Shown: positions 25,914 to 34,126, numbered from the stretch's first letter. The stretch: DNA of 38,934 nt from Burkholderiaceae bacterium (GCA_021166835.1 JAJPEN010000025.1:1-38934), one strand, 5' to 3'. The notes: generated from the sequence alone by a model not told the origin. Numbers and translations: made by a program.

Positions 25914-26339
25914 ATGAAGCTGCTCGTCGCGATCGACGGTTCGGAGAACTCGCTGCGCGCCGCGCGCTTCGCCGCGTCGCTGCTCGGGCAGCTGCGCAAC
26001 CCGGGCTCGATCACGCTGATCAGCGTGCACGACGACGTCGCGCTGCGCAACGCCCGCCGCTTCGTCGGCAAGCAGGTGGTCGACGAATACCTGCGCGATC
26101 TCTCCGAGCAGGACCTCGCCGGCGCGCGCGAGCTGCTCGACGGCCTGGAGATCGCGCACGACCAGATCATCCGCATCGGCGCGATCGCCAACGAGATCGC
26201 TCAGGCGGCCGACCCCGACGAGTTCGCCATGGTGGTTCTCGGCTCGAAGGGCCGAACCGGCCTGCGCGACCTGCTCATCGGTTCGGTCGCGCGCCGCGTC
26301 AGCGAAATCTCGCGCATCCCCGTGCTGCTCGTGAAATGA
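25914..26339 (+). CDS. Universal stress protein (UspA family)
   Basis: The 141-residue protein opens KLLVAIDGSENSLRAARFAA and ends with LGSKGRTGLRDLLIGSVARRVSEISRIPVLLVK. It thus keeps the G-2x-G-9x-G-S ATP-binding pattern of the ATP-binding Usp subgroup. These cytoplasmic dimers help survival under stress by mechanisms that vary. It lies 39 bases after grxD on the same strand and may be cotranscribed or independently expressed; no promoter box is clear in the gap. Confidence 0.93.
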   Translation: MKLLVAIDGSENSLRAARFAASLLGQLRNPGSITLISVHDDVALRNARRFVGKQVVDEYLRDLSEQDLAGARELLDGLEIAHDQIIRIGAIANEIAQAADPDEFAMVVLGSKGRTGLRDLLIGSVARRVSEISRIPVLLVK

Positions 26340-26379
26340 GGGTCGCCGCGCCGGGCCCCGACGAAAAGAAGAAATCCAC

Positions 26380-26730
26380 ATGCTCTCGCTGATCGTCGCC
26401 TGGATCGTCAATGCCGTGAGCCTGCTCGCGCTGGCCTGGCTGATGCCCGCCGTACAGGTGCGCAGCTTCGGCACGGCGCTCGTCGCCGCGCTGGTGCTGG
26501 CGCTGCTGAACGCGCTGATCCGCCCGGTGCTGCTGATCCTCACGCTGCCGGTGAACCTGCTCACGCTCGGGCTGTTCACCTTCGTGATCAACGGCTTCCT
26601 GTTCTGGCTCGCCGCGAATTTCCTCGAAGGCTTCTCGGTGCGCGGCTTCTGGTGGGCCGTGCTCGCCGCGATCGTCTACAGCCTGATCAGCTGGGCGATC
26701 AGCGCGCTGCTTCCGGCAGCACGCGCGTAG
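26380..26730 (+). CDS. Small four-helix membrane protein, phage-holin superfamily IV / YvlD-like
   Basis: The 116-residue protein has four hydrophobic segments: LSLIVAWIVNAVSLLALAWL, FGTALVAALVLALLNALI, LLILTLPVNLLTLGLFTFVIN and FWWAVLAAIVYSLISWAI. The LLNALIRPVLLILTLPVNLLTLG stretch matches the mycobacterial-type 4TMS/YvlD family. Despite the holin label these are widespread chromosomal proteins without phage context, and none is seen here. Its last 32 bases overlap the end of the convergent lipoprotein gene. Confidence 0.88.
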   Translation: MLSLIVAWIVNAVSLLALAWLMPAVQVRSFGTALVAALVLALLNALIRPVLLILTLPVNLLTLGLFTFVINGFLFWLAANFLEGFSVRGFWWAVLAAIVYSLISWAISALLPAARA

Positions 26731-27346
26731 CGCGTTCCGCCACCCAGGAAACCGACGCGTCGAGCAGGCGCGTGACCGCGACGTCGAAAGCCTTCACCGC
26801 GCCCGCGGCCGATTCCGTCGCCAGCGGTTCCTCCTCGTCGAAGCGCCGGCTGTCCACGGTGCGGTGACTCGCGCGATCGACGATGCGCGCGAACACCGAT
26901 ATGCGCGCCACGCCCGGTGGATTCGCGTCGTCGTGCAGCATCCGCTCGAGCTGCAGCTCGACGAGCCAGTCTCCGCGCACGGCTCCCGACAGCGTCGCCA
27001 CGTCGCGAAAGACGCCGGCGCCGGCGAGGCGGCGCACGAAGAGCCTGCCGAGCTGTTCGGCGGGCCGCTCGCTCCAGCTCGCAAACTGGTACCAGGCAAG
27101 CGCGCCGGGCGTGCGGCTGTAGACGATCGAAGTCGAGTCGTAGAAGGTATTCGCCGACGACCACCCGACGAGGACGACGAGATCGAGCGGCGCGCCCGGC
27201 GCCGGCTTCGCACGGCCGAGATCGTGCAGCTCGTAGCTGACGCGCGCCGGCGCATCGCGGCCGATGCTCACGCATCCGGCGAGAGGCACCGCGCAGGCCG
27301 CGAGCAGCAGCAGGCGACGCCGGCGCGACGATGCTGCGCGGCTCAC
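26699..27346 (-). CDS. PqiC/YmbA-like ABC-transport auxiliary lipoprotein
   Basis: The 215-residue product has a lipoprotein signal: MSRAASSRRRRLLLLAACAV, lipobox LAGC with the acyl-Cys near residue 25. The mature domain (VSYELHDLGRAKPAPGAPLDLVVLVGWSSANTFYDSTSIVYSR) matches ABC-transport auxiliary lipoproteins that accompany MCE systems. It probably sits in the outer-membrane inner leaflet and contacts the MlaD-like protein. The GTG start at 27346 overlaps the upstream stop by four bases. It is the last gene of the MCE operon and overlaps the convergent holin-like gene at 26699-26730. Confidence 0.85.
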   Translation of the reverse strand: MSRAASSRRRRLLLLAACAVPLAGCVSIGRDAPARVSYELHDLGRAKPAPGAPLDLVVLVGWSSANTFYDSTSIVYSRTPGALAWYQFASWSERPAEQLGRLFVRRLAGAGVFRDVATLSGAVRGDWLVELQLERMLHDDANPPGVARISVFARIVDRASHRTVDSRRFDEEEPLATESAAGAVKAFDVAVTRLLDASVSWVAERATRVLPEAAR

Positions 27347-28311
27347 GGCAAGTGCTCCCCGGGGCCGAGCTGCTGCGGTGAAGGCCCGAGCAGCGCCGAA
27401 CGCGGATCGCGCAGGCCATCGGCGGCGCGCGACAGCTGCTCGGCGCTGCGGCGCAGTTCGCGCGCGGTGGCCTGCAGCTCGCGCGTTCCGTTGTCGGCGG
27501 CCGAACCGAGCCGCTGCGACAGCTGGCTCGTCGTGCGTTCCAGCGCCTGCGCCGACTGCGTGATCGCTTCGAGCGCCGTCTTTCCCTGCTGCACGAAAGG
27601 CCCGAGCTGGCGAACGAGGTCGGTGCCCTGCGCCGTGAAGCTCGCCAGCGAATCGGAGACGTGCCGGCTCGCGTCGCGGATCGACGCGGCGGCCTGCACG
27701 ACGCCGTCGATCGCCCGGTCGGCGCGCGCCAGGCGCGCATCGATTCCCTCGGCCAGCCGGCGCACCGCGACGACGGCGCCGATCAGCTGCTCGCGATTCT
27801 GCTCGTCGAGCAGCGCCTGCACGCTGTCGAGCGCGGCCTCGCCGCTCACTGCCAGCCGGCTCATCGCGCCCGCGATCTGCGCGATGTCGGACGTTCCCTC
27901 GGGAATCACCGGGTAGCGTTCGCCCGGAGGCACCGTCGCCAGCTCGGGCCCCGGCGTTCCCGGCGTATCGAGATCGATGCGCGCGACGCCGGTGACGAGA
28001 TTGCGCCCGACCACCGCGCGGGTGTTCACGCTGACCGGCGTCTCGCGATCGACCCGCACGACGACGTCGACGCGGTTGATGTTCTCGCGCGAGATCGAGT
28101 ATTGCTGCACGCGGCCGACCTTCACGCCCCGCATGTTGACGTCGCTGCCGATCTGCAGGCCTTCGAGCGACTGCTTCTCGAAGTGGATGGCGTAGTAGCG
28201 GAAGTCGTCGGCCGATCCGACGCCCGCCAGCCATACGTAGCCGAAGACCATGACGGCGGCCAGCGCGAGTACGACGGCGCCGACGAGGGTGTAGCGGGAT
28301 TCAGGCTCCAT
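27343..28311 (-). CDS. MlaD/MCE-domain substrate-binding protein
   Basis: The 322-residue product has an N-terminal membrane anchor (YTLVGAVVLALAAVMVFGYVWLAG) and one MCE domain (FEKQSLEGLQIGSDVNMRGVKVGRVQQYSI...). A long helical C-terminus follows (about residues 150-310) with a Gln/Ala/Ser heptad-like pattern (SQALERTTSQLSQRLGS). In MCE systems these helices form a lipid-carrying tunnel across the periplasm. The call is established from architecture; the specific lipid is unknown. Start ATG 28311 overlaps the ATPase gene end by 11 bases. Confidence 0.88.
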   Translation of the reverse strand: MEPESRYTLVGAVVLALAAVMVFGYVWLAGVGSADDFRYYAIHFEKQSLEGLQIGSDVNMRGVKVGRVQQYSISRENINRVDVVVRVDRETPVSVNTRAVVGRNLVTGVARIDLDTPGTPGPELATVPPGERYPVIPEGTSDIAQIAGAMSRLAVSGEAALDSVQALLDEQNREQLIGAVVAVRRLAEGIDARLARADRAIDGVVQAAASIRDASRHVSDSLASFTAQGTDLVRQLGPFVQQGKTALEAITQSAQALERTTSQLSQRLGSAADNGTRELQATARELRRSAEQLSRAADGLRDPRSALLGPSPQQLGPGEHLP

Positions 28312-29113
28312 CGCTTGCGCTCCGCGGAAGGGGCGGGGCCATTCTACGGCCGTCGAACCAGCCGCGAATCCATTCGTCGTCGGAGCGCGCGAGTTCTGCC
28401 GGCGCTCCGTCGGCGGCAATGCGTCCGTCGCGCAGCACGATCATGCGCTGCGTGATGGTGAGGATCGTGTCGATGTCGTGCGTGACGAGCACGATCGTGA
28501 TGCCCAGGTCGCGGTTCAGCGATGCGAGCAGCGCGTCGAGTTCGCGCGCCGTCACCGGGTCGAGGCCCGAGGTCGGCTCGTCGAGGAACAGCACCTCGGG
28601 CTCGAGCGCGAGCGCGCGCGCGATCCCGGCGCGCTTGCGCATCCCGCCCGACAGCTCGGCAGGCATCTTCGTCGCAGCCTCCGGCGGCAGGCCCGCCATC
28701 GAGATGCGCAGCCGCACGAGCGGCCCGATCATCGACTGCGGAATGCGACCGTACTCGCGCATCGGCGTGGCGACGTTGCCGGCCACGTCGAGCGAGGAGA
28801 ACAGTGCGCCGTCCTGGAACAGCACGCCGATGCGGCGGCGCGCGGCCTCGAGTTCGACCTGCGGTGCGGACCAGACGTCGGTGCCGAGCAGGCGCACGCG
28901 GCCTTCGCTCGGACGATGCAGGCCGATGATCTCGCGCAGCAGCACCGACTTTCCGCTGCCGCTGCCGCCGACGAGCGCAACCAGCTCGCCGCGTCGCACG
29001 CGCAGATCCAGGCCTTCGTGCACGACCTGCGCGCCGAAGCGCGTATGCAGCGAGTCGATCGCCACGACGGGCTCGTGGGACGAGGCGGCATCGCGAAAGG
29101 CCGGCCCGCTCAC
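28301..29113 (-). CDS. MCE-system ABC transporter ATPase (MlaF-like)
   Basis: The 270-residue ATPase shows Walker A GGSGSGKS, the Q-loop FQDGALFSS, the signature LSGGMRKRAGIARALALEP, Walker B LFLDEPTSGLDP and the H-loop VTHDID. The FQDGALFSSLDV and GMRKRAG versions are those of the MlaF-type family. It powers lipid transport with the STAS-containing permease encoded just before it. A GTG start at 29113 overlaps the permease stop (GTGA). Confidence 0.93.
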   Translation of the reverse strand: MSGPAFRDAASSHEPVVAIDSLHTRFGAQVVHEGLDLRVRRGELVALVGGSGSGKSVLLREIIGLHRPSEGRVRLLGTDVWSAPQVELEAARRRIGVLFQDGALFSSLDVAGNVATPMREYGRIPQSMIGPLVRLRISMAGLPPEAATKMPAELSGGMRKRAGIARALALEPEVLFLDEPTSGLDPVTARELDALLASLNRDLGITIVLVTHDIDTILTITQRMIVLRDGRIAADGAPAELARSDDEWIRGWFDGRRMAPPLPRSASDGA

Positions 29114-30261
29114 AGGCCGAGCGCCTGCAGCAGCACCGCGAACAGCGCGTCGAGCACGATGACGAGAACGATCGCCTGCACGACGGTGGACGTCGTGTTG
29201 CGGCCGATCGAGCGCGCGTCGCGGCTCACCGTCATCCCCATCCGGCAGCCGATCAGCGCGATCGCGAAGGCGAACACCGGCGCCTTCACCAGGCCGATCA
29301 CCAGGTGGCGCGGCGCGAGCGCATAGCGCAGGCGCTCGAGGAACTGGCCGGGACCGATGTCGAGCATGTGGTCGGCGATCGTCATCGCGCCGAGCAGGCC
29401 GACGACGTCGCCGACGAAGACGAGCAGCGGCATCGCCACGACCAGCGCGAGCACGCGCGGCACGACGAGCACCTGCTCCACCGACAGCCCGAGCGTGCGG
29501 ATCGCATCGATCTCCTCGGTGATGTTCATCGTGCCGAGTTGCGCCGCGAAGGCCGAGCCCGAACGTCCGGCGAGGATCACCGCGACGATCAGCGGCGAGA
29601 ATTCGCGCGCCAGGCCCAGCGCGACGCCGTCGACGACGAAGATGTTGGCGCCGTACTGCGTGGCCTGCAGTCCGAGCAGGTAGGCGACGACGAGCCCGAT
29701 CAGGAACGAGACGAGCGCGACGACCGGTATGGCGGCGACGCAGACCTGCGAGAGCTGCGCGAACAGCTCGCGCGGCCGAAGCCGCTGCGGCAGCAGCACC
29801 GTCTGCGCGAGCGCGGTCACGACGCGGCCGAGCCATTCGACGTTGCCGACGACGAGCCGCCATAGCGAAACCGCGCCCTCGCCCACCGTGCGCAACGGGT
29901 CGACCGCAGGCGCGTCGAGCGCGAGCCTGCCGACGGCCCGCGATCCGATCACCTCGTCCAGGCGCGCGCGCACCAGATCGAGCGTGGCGCGCTGCGCGTC
30001 ACCGAAGCCGGCAAGCTCGACCTCGTCCGGTGCGGCCCCGGCGGATTCCAGCCGCTGCCACAGCGCCAGCGCACCGGAGGTGTCGATCTCCTCGAGCGCC
30101 GATCCGTCGACGACGACCGGGGCGCCGATGCCGCTGCGCGGCAGGCAGCCCAGCAGCGAATCGTGGAGTTCGGCAAGCGTGGAAAGGCGCCAGACGCCGG
30201 ACAGCCGCAGACGGCTGCCCGCGTCGGTCTGCTCGTACCGGCAAACGGCGCTGCTGGACAT
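29110..30261 (-). CDS. MCE-system ABC permease with N-terminal STAS domain (MlaE-like)
   Basis: The 383-residue permease starts with a STAS-like domain (about residues 1-100, VVVDGSALEEIDTSGALALWQRL). A linker helix (VEWLGRVVTALAQTVLLPQRL) and an MlaE domain with about five transmembrane helices follow. QYGANIFVVDGVALGLAREFSPLIVAVILAGRSGSAFAAQLGTMNITEEIDAI is the family core. In other bacteria the STAS domain (MlaB) is separate; fusion is common in betaproteobacteria. The ATG at 30261 starts the STAS part; an in-frame GTG at 30300 would add 13 residues. It heads the four-gene operon. Confidence 0.9.
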   Translation of the reverse strand: MSSSAVCRYEQTDAGSRLRLSGVWRLSTLAELHDSLLGCLPRSGIGAPVVVDGSALEEIDTSGALALWQRLESAGAAPDEVELAGFGDAQRATLDLVRARLDEVIGSRAVGRLALDAPAVDPLRTVGEGAVSLWRLVVGNVEWLGRVVTALAQTVLLPQRLRPRELFAQLSQVCVAAIPVVALVSFLIGLVVAYLLGLQATQYGANIFVVDGVALGLAREFSPLIVAVILAGRSGSAFAAQLGTMNITEEIDAIRTLGLSVEQVLVVPRVLALVVAMPLLVFVGDVVGLLGAMTIADHMLDIGPGQFLERLRYALAPRHLVIGLVKAPVFAFAIALIGCRMGMTVSRDARSIGRNTTSTVVQAIVLVIVLDALFAVLLQALGL

Positions 30262-30413
30262 GCGATCGATGCTCGAACCGTGGCGCGGGCAGACTAGCAC
30301 AGCGTTCGCCCGAGAACGGGCAGGTTCGGAGGATCACATCGCACCCGTGGCCGCGTGGCCGCAGCTCGACCGGGACCAGCAGGCCGACATCGTCATCGTC
30401 GGCGGCGGAATCA
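30260..30413 (+). pseudogene. Truncated FAD-dependent oxidoreductase, N-terminus only
   Basis: One frame reads HIAPVAAWPQLDRDQQADIVIVGGGIT and then ends its similarity abruptly (EATKEHRRRRRS). The D-I-V-I-V-G-G-G-I-T pattern is the FAD-binding Rossmann strand-loop (GxGxxG) of the GlpD/DAO-type oxidoreductases, where Gly-Leu-Thr would normally follow. Only about 50 residues survive. The rest of the gene is absent from the window. The start is uncertain (ATG 30260 or 30269, or a GTG at 30346). It lies divergent from the MCE permease. The break near 30413 coincides with the start of the catabolic cassette. Confidence 0.6.
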
Positions 30414-30511
30414 CCGAAGCAACGAAAGAGCATCGGAGGCGACGACGATCCGCCAGCGCCAGCGCGACCAGGGAAGGCGATCGAGGCAGGCAGGGATGTC
30501 GGTGGCGCGAT
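30414..30511. other. Junction stretch between gene remnant and cassette
   Basis: No gene can be supported here. It lies between the broken FAD gene and the stop codon of the first cassette gene. It contains no recognisable insertion-sequence end and no copy of the tRNA-Thr 3' end. Confidence 0.5.
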
Positions 30512-32026
30512 TCAATGCACCGGGAAAAGTGCGGTGACGGCCCCGGCCTGGGGTACCAACGCGGCGAATACCCGCTGCACCAGACGATCGACCGATCGTT
30601 TGGCGATCACATGCCCGGCCTGATGTCCCAATCGAACGATGACGAGATCTGCCGAAGGGACGATGAACACGCGCTGCTCACCGCCCCCATACATGGAGTA
30701 GGTGTCCGTCGGGAGCGAAAACTCGCGCCGGGAGTTGAGCCAGAACTGTCCGCCATAGTTCGCATCGGGCCACCCCGGTGCCGGCGTTCGCACGAAATCG
30801 GCCCACCCTTCGGGCAGCACTCTTTCGCCCTCCCACATTCCGTCCCGCAAATAGAGCAGACCGAGGCGGGCCCAGTTTCGAGCCGTGCCGTAGTCGAAGC
30901 CCGTCATCACGAAGTTGCCGAAGAGGTCGGTCTCGAGCACCTGTCGTCGGATCCCGATCCGGTCGAACAGTGCTGTCTGCGGCCATCGCAGGTAGCTTTC
31001 TCCCAGTGTTTCGGTGACCGTCCGCCGAAGGATCGCGCCGAGCGCGAGCGTGTCGCAGTTGCGGTACCGGCCAACCGTGCCGGGGGCGAACTGCAGGGGA
31101 CGTCGCGTCGCGAACGAGAAGACGTCGAACGCGTCCCCGTACACGCAGAAGTGATCGGGAAGACCGTAGCGCCAATGCTCCCGCGGATCCTCCGGTCCCG
31201 AGCACTGCAATCCGGCGTTCATGTTCAACAGGTTCCGGATCGTGATGGCACCCCGCGGGTCACCCGGTGTTCGCCACGCGTCGATCGGCGCCGGGTCGTC
31301 GAGTCGCAACAGCCCGCGCCCGACCAGCAGTCCGATCAGCGTGGCCGTGATGCTCTTGCCCATCGACCAGCTTTCGAACTGCGTATCGATCCCGAATCCG
31401 CGTCGATAGCGTTCGCCGACGATCTCGCCCCCATGCACGATGACGACCGCCGCGGTGTGCGCATCGGCGTCCGCGAAGGCTTCGTCGAGTGCGTGCTCGA
31501 TCGCGGGGCGTTTCGCGACGCGCTGAGCGGTATCGCCGCGCAGCCTGTCTCCCATCGGCCAGTACATCCCGGTCGCGGGCGGCAGGCTCGTCGTCACCGG
31601 CTCGGGATGGAAACGCAATTCGCCGGCATCGCGCGGAAGGATCACGCTGCCCTGGTCGCCGACCATGCGCGCACTGCGCGAAACTGCCCCGAGCGAAGCG
31701 AGTCGCCTTCGTTCCGCTTCCCAGTCGGCATCGAAATCGGGATGCAGCGCGCGATGTGCGTCGACGAGCCGCCGCGCCCCGTCGGCGTCGACGCGCATCT
31801 CGATCCGCACTTCGCGCCTGTCGCGATCGATGTGGGCGCGACTCAGCGAAGACGTCACCTCGGTCAGATGATGGATCTGCAAGGCGTGGAATGCGCTGTT
31901 GCGCCATGCCTCTTCCTCATCCCGATTCGATACGAACAGCGCCGAGCAGAGCACCTTCGCCGAAGATGCGAGGAGCAGGTGAACGGGGACGATGCCGTCG
32001 TTGCTGCCCGGTGCATCGGGATGCAT
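30512..32026 (-). CDS. Serine hydrolase, beta-lactamase/PBP fold (long form)
   Basis: The 504-residue product has the class C beta-lactamase-like fold: Ser221-M-G-Lys224 (SxxK), Tyr321-R-Asn323 (YxN) and a late HQAG where penicillin-binding proteins have KTG. Relatives include esterases, amidases such as 6-aminohexanoate-dimer hydrolase, and D-aminopeptidases. About 150 N-terminal residues (SSAKVLCSALFVSNRDEEEAWRNSAF and following) precede the catalytic fold. No classical signal is visible beyond a weakly hydrophobic start. It begins 5 bases after the enolase-superfamily gene. Likely role: hydrolysis of an ester, amide or lactone in the cassette's pathway. The substrate is inferred, not known. 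Confidence 0.85.
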   Translation of the reverse strand: MHPDAPGSNDGIVPVHLLLASSAKVLCSALFVSNRDEEEAWRNSAFHALQIHHLTEVTSSLSRAHIDRDRREVRIEMRVDADGARRLVDAHRALHPDFDADWEAERRRLASLGAVSRSARMVGDQGSVILPRDAGELRFHPEPVTTSLPPATGMYWPMGDRLRGDTAQRVAKRPAIEHALDEAFADADAHTAAVVIVHGGEIVGERYRRGFGIDTQFESWSMGKSITATLIGLLVGRGLLRLDDPAPIDAWRTPGDPRGAITIRNLLNMNAGLQCSGPEDPREHWRYGLPDHFCVYGDAFDVFSFATRRPLQFAPGTVGRYRNCDTLALGAILRRTVTETLGESYLRWPQTALFDRIGIRRQVLETDLFGNFVMTGFDYGTARNWARLGLLYLRDGMWEGERVLPEGWADFVRTPAPGWPDANYGGQFWLNSRREFSLPTDTYSMYGGGEQRVFIVPSADLVIVRLGHQAGHVIAKRSVDRLVQRVFAALVPQAGAVTALFPVH

Positions 32027-32031
32027 CGGCG

Positions 32032-33228
32032 TCAACCCTTGCCCCGCCCATGGGAAGTTCCGTTTCGTGCGAGATCGCGGACGGCGCCGGCATCGGGCGC
32101 GAAGCCCAGGCCCGGTGTATTCGGCATCGTGAGATACCCGTCGTCGGGCTCCGGCAGGCGACCGAAGATCTGTCGGCACAGCAGCACCGCCGGATAGTGG
32201 TACTCCACCAGTCCGCCATGTGCGATGCCGGCATGCAGATGCATGTTGTGGAAGGGCCAGGCGCCTCCATTGGCGATCGGAACATTGAACGCGGCCGCCA
32301 TTCCCGCCACGCGCACGCACTCGGTGAATCCGCCGCTGATCGCAACGTTCGGCTGCAGCACGTCGACCGCATCGTTCACGAGCAGGTCGCGGAATCGGAA
32401 GGACTGCCCCTCGTTCTGCCCCGCGGCAAGAGGCAACGGCGCCTGACGCCGCAGGTCGGCCATCCGGCGGACATCATTCTGCGTGATGGGTTCCTCGAAG
32501 AAGCCGATCCGCGCCGACTCGACTTCGCGAGCGAGGCGAAGTGCATGGTAGGGATCGAGGCTGCAGTTCGCGTCGATGAACAACTCGACGTCGGGCCCGA
32601 CGGCTTCGCGTACCGCGAATATCCGCCGCACGTCCTCGGCAATGACCTCGGCCTGCGGGCGCGGCGCATCGCGGCGCTGAAGCGCTTCGGCCCCGACCGT
32701 CATCTTCAACCGTTTGTGGCCTTTCCCCACCCATTCGCGTGCAGCGGCAACGAGCGCCTCGCGATCGAGAAAGGCGAAGCCGAAGGTCGTGTAGACCGGC
32801 ACGCGCTCGCGCGCGCCCCCGAGCAGCCGCCAGACCGGTTGTCCGAATGTCTTGCCCTTGATGTCCCACAGCGCGATGTCGATGGCGGAGATCGCATGCG
32901 ACGCATAGCCCGTCTGCCCTCTCGGCGTGAGCAGCCAGTAGAGCTTGTTCCAGATGCGCTCGTGTGCGAGTGCATCTTCGCCGATCAGAGCGGGTTCGAC
33001 GATCTCGTCGATGACCTCCGCGATCACCTCCTCCTCGGTGATGCCGGTGAATCCGTGCCCGATCATTCCGTCCGCGGTCTCGATTTCCGTGAGACACACC
33101 GAGAGGCTGGTGTCGCGCGCAGCGCCACCGGCCTCGATACGGATCGGAACGAGAAGCGGCGTCGCGCTCACGCGCACGATCTTCGTTCCGGAGGATGGCG
33201 TTTCGGCGGCGACTCGTTGAGCAGTCAT
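32032..33228 (-). CDS. Enolase-superfamily (mandelate racemase/muconate lactonising type) enzyme
   Basis: The 398-residue protein has the capping domain (ISAIDIALWDIKGKTFGQPVWRLLGGARERVPVY) and a barrel with Mg2+ ligands Asp219 (FIDANCSLD) and Glu245/246 (FFEEP). Members abstract a proton alpha to a carboxylate to racemise, cycloisomerise or dehydrate acids. Deviations: the K-x-K position reads Lys175-Met-Thr177. The usual third-ligand GE reads Gly-Gln271-Asn-Glu273. The Asp of the His-Asp dyad (QPD) is Asn294. It may use a different base set. Upstream gntR is 18 bases away; a serine hydrolase follows after 5 bases. Most likely an acid-sugar or hydroxy-acid dehydratase or isomerase, unproven. 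Confidence 0.88.
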   Translation of the reverse strand: MTAQRVAAETPSSGTKIVRVSATPLLVPIRIEAGGAARDTSLSVCLTEIETADGMIGHGFTGITEEEVIAEVIDEIVEPALIGEDALAHERIWNKLYWLLTPRGQTGYASHAISAIDIALWDIKGKTFGQPVWRLLGGARERVPVYTTFGFAFLDREALVAAAREWVGKGHKRLKMTVGAEALQRRDAPRPQAEVIAEDVRRIFAVREAVGPDVELFIDANCSLDPYHALRLAREVESARIGFFEEPITQNDVRRMADLRRQAPLPLAAGQNEGQSFRFRDLLVNDAVDVLQPNVAISGGFTECVRVAGMAAAFNVPIANGGAWPFHNMHLHAGIAHGGLVEYHYPAVLLCRQIFGRLPEPDDGYLTMPNTPGLGFAPDAGAVRDLARNGTSHGRGKG

Positions 33229-33246
33229 CGGGATTCCGGTCTCGGC

Positions 33247-34089
33247 TCAGGGGGCGGGATTCGTGTTCTCGTGGGCGTTCGACGGCCGGGTCCGCGACGT
33301 CGACGGATGCCGCCGACGCGACACGGTCGAAGTCAGGTCGGCGAGCCGCTCGCTATCCCAGGCGAGATGGGCACGCATCGCCTCGAATGCACGTTCGCCG
33401 TCCCCGGCGACGATCGCCTGCACGATGTCGTCATGCTCGACATGTGCGGCGGCGATCCGCCGCGTCATTCGAACCAGATAACAGCGGTACGGATGCAGCC
33501 GCAAACGGAGATTGCGCGCCTGCGCCGCAAGATAGCGGTTGCGGCTTCCCGCGAAGATCGCCAGATGCAGCTTCCAGTTCGCCTCGTTGAAGCGGCCGGC
33601 ATCACCGTTCCTGACGACTTCCTGCGCGTCCTGCTGGATGCGCAGCAACTCATCGCATTGCGCATCGCTCATCCGACGCGCGGCCAGCCGCGCAAGCTGC
33701 GCCTCGAAGAAGCTCATGGTCTCGATCATGTCGATCAGTGCCTCGAGTTCGATCGACGCGATGTAGGCCGGTTGACGCGGACGCATTGAAACGAGGCCGA
33801 GCGTAGACAACCGCAGGAGCGCCTCGCGGACCGGGGTGCGCGAAACGTTGTAGCGCGCCGCCAGCGCGCGTTCCTCGAGGCGGTCGCCGGGAACGAGCCG
33901 CCCGGCCAGGATGTCTTCCTCGATTCCGAGACGCAGGCGTTCACCGAGTCCGGTGCCCCGGTCGGAAGCACTGGCCGGCCGAACGTCGTGGTTCTCGCGC
34001 AGGGCTGACTTCGATGCACCCTCGACCGCTGCAGGAAGCGAAGCAGTGCGAGGGGCGGAGTCGGAGTGTTGCATCGGCATGCGTCTCAT
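33247..34089 (-). CDS. GntR-family regulator with FCD effector domain
   Basis: About 280 residues. The winged helix (ERLRLGIEEDILAGRLVPGDRLEERALAARYNVSRTPVREALLRL, in pieces at residues 50-95) is typical of FadR/FCD regulators. The all-helical FCD domain follows (residues 115-245), with NWKLHLAIFAGSRN and HVEHDDIVQAI carrying metal-type His. FCD domains bind small carboxylates with a metal ion. The first cassette genes on each strand diverge from this gene, and an operator candidate lies at 34101-34126. ATGs at 34089, 34080 and 34074 are all possible starts; none has a good Shine-Dalgarno sequence. It likely represses both operons. Confidence 0.88.
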   Translation of the reverse strand: MRRMPMQHSDSAPRTASLPAAVEGASKSALRENHDVRPASASDRGTGLGERLRLGIEEDILAGRLVPGDRLEERALAARYNVSRTPVREALLRLSTLGLVSMRPRQPAYIASIELEALIDMIETMSFFEAQLARLAARRMSDAQCDELLRIQQDAQEVVRNGDAGRFNEANWKLHLAIFAGSRNRYLAAQARNLRLRLHPYRCYLVRMTRRIAAAHVEHDDIVQAIVAGDGERAFEAMRAHLAWDSERLADLTSTVSRRRHPSTSRTRPSNAHENTNPAP

Positions 34090-34100
34090 ACTATCGTAGC

Positions 34101-34126
34101 GGTATACCAGGTAGCAACATCTGGTA
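34101..34126. promoter_or_regulatory. Operator candidate between gntR and dctP
   Basis: Two overlapping symmetries occur: a perfect palindrome GGTATACC (34101-34108), and TACCAG (34105-34110) facing CTGGTA (34121-34126) across 10 bases. Two related half-sites, xGGTAxACC-like and TGGTACAC, resemble GntR/FCD operators of the TGGTATACCA kind. For gntR, minus-strand TTGCTA (34117-34112) and GATAGT (34095-34090) stand 16 bases apart as possible -35 and -10. Binding is inferred; the symmetry is directly visible. Confidence 0.55.

Noticed and set aside
26380..26730. Phage origin suggested by the holin-superfamily label
   Set aside because: No other phage gene is present. This small four-helix family is widespread on chromosomes.
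30414..30511. Possible insertion-sequence end or att site at the cassette's left edge
   Set aside because: No terminal inverted repeat, target duplication or copy of the tRNA-Thr 3' end could be seen by eye.
30512..32026. Antibiotic-resistance beta-lactamase
   Set aside because: The motif set is SxxK with YRN and HQAG, there is no clear secretion signal, and the context is catabolic; an esterase or amidase role is more likely.
29729..32197. 822-residue plus-strand open frame covering the FAD remnant
   Set aside because: Only the short DIVIVGGGIT segment has protein character. The rest mirrors the permease and serine-hydrolase genes on the other strand.
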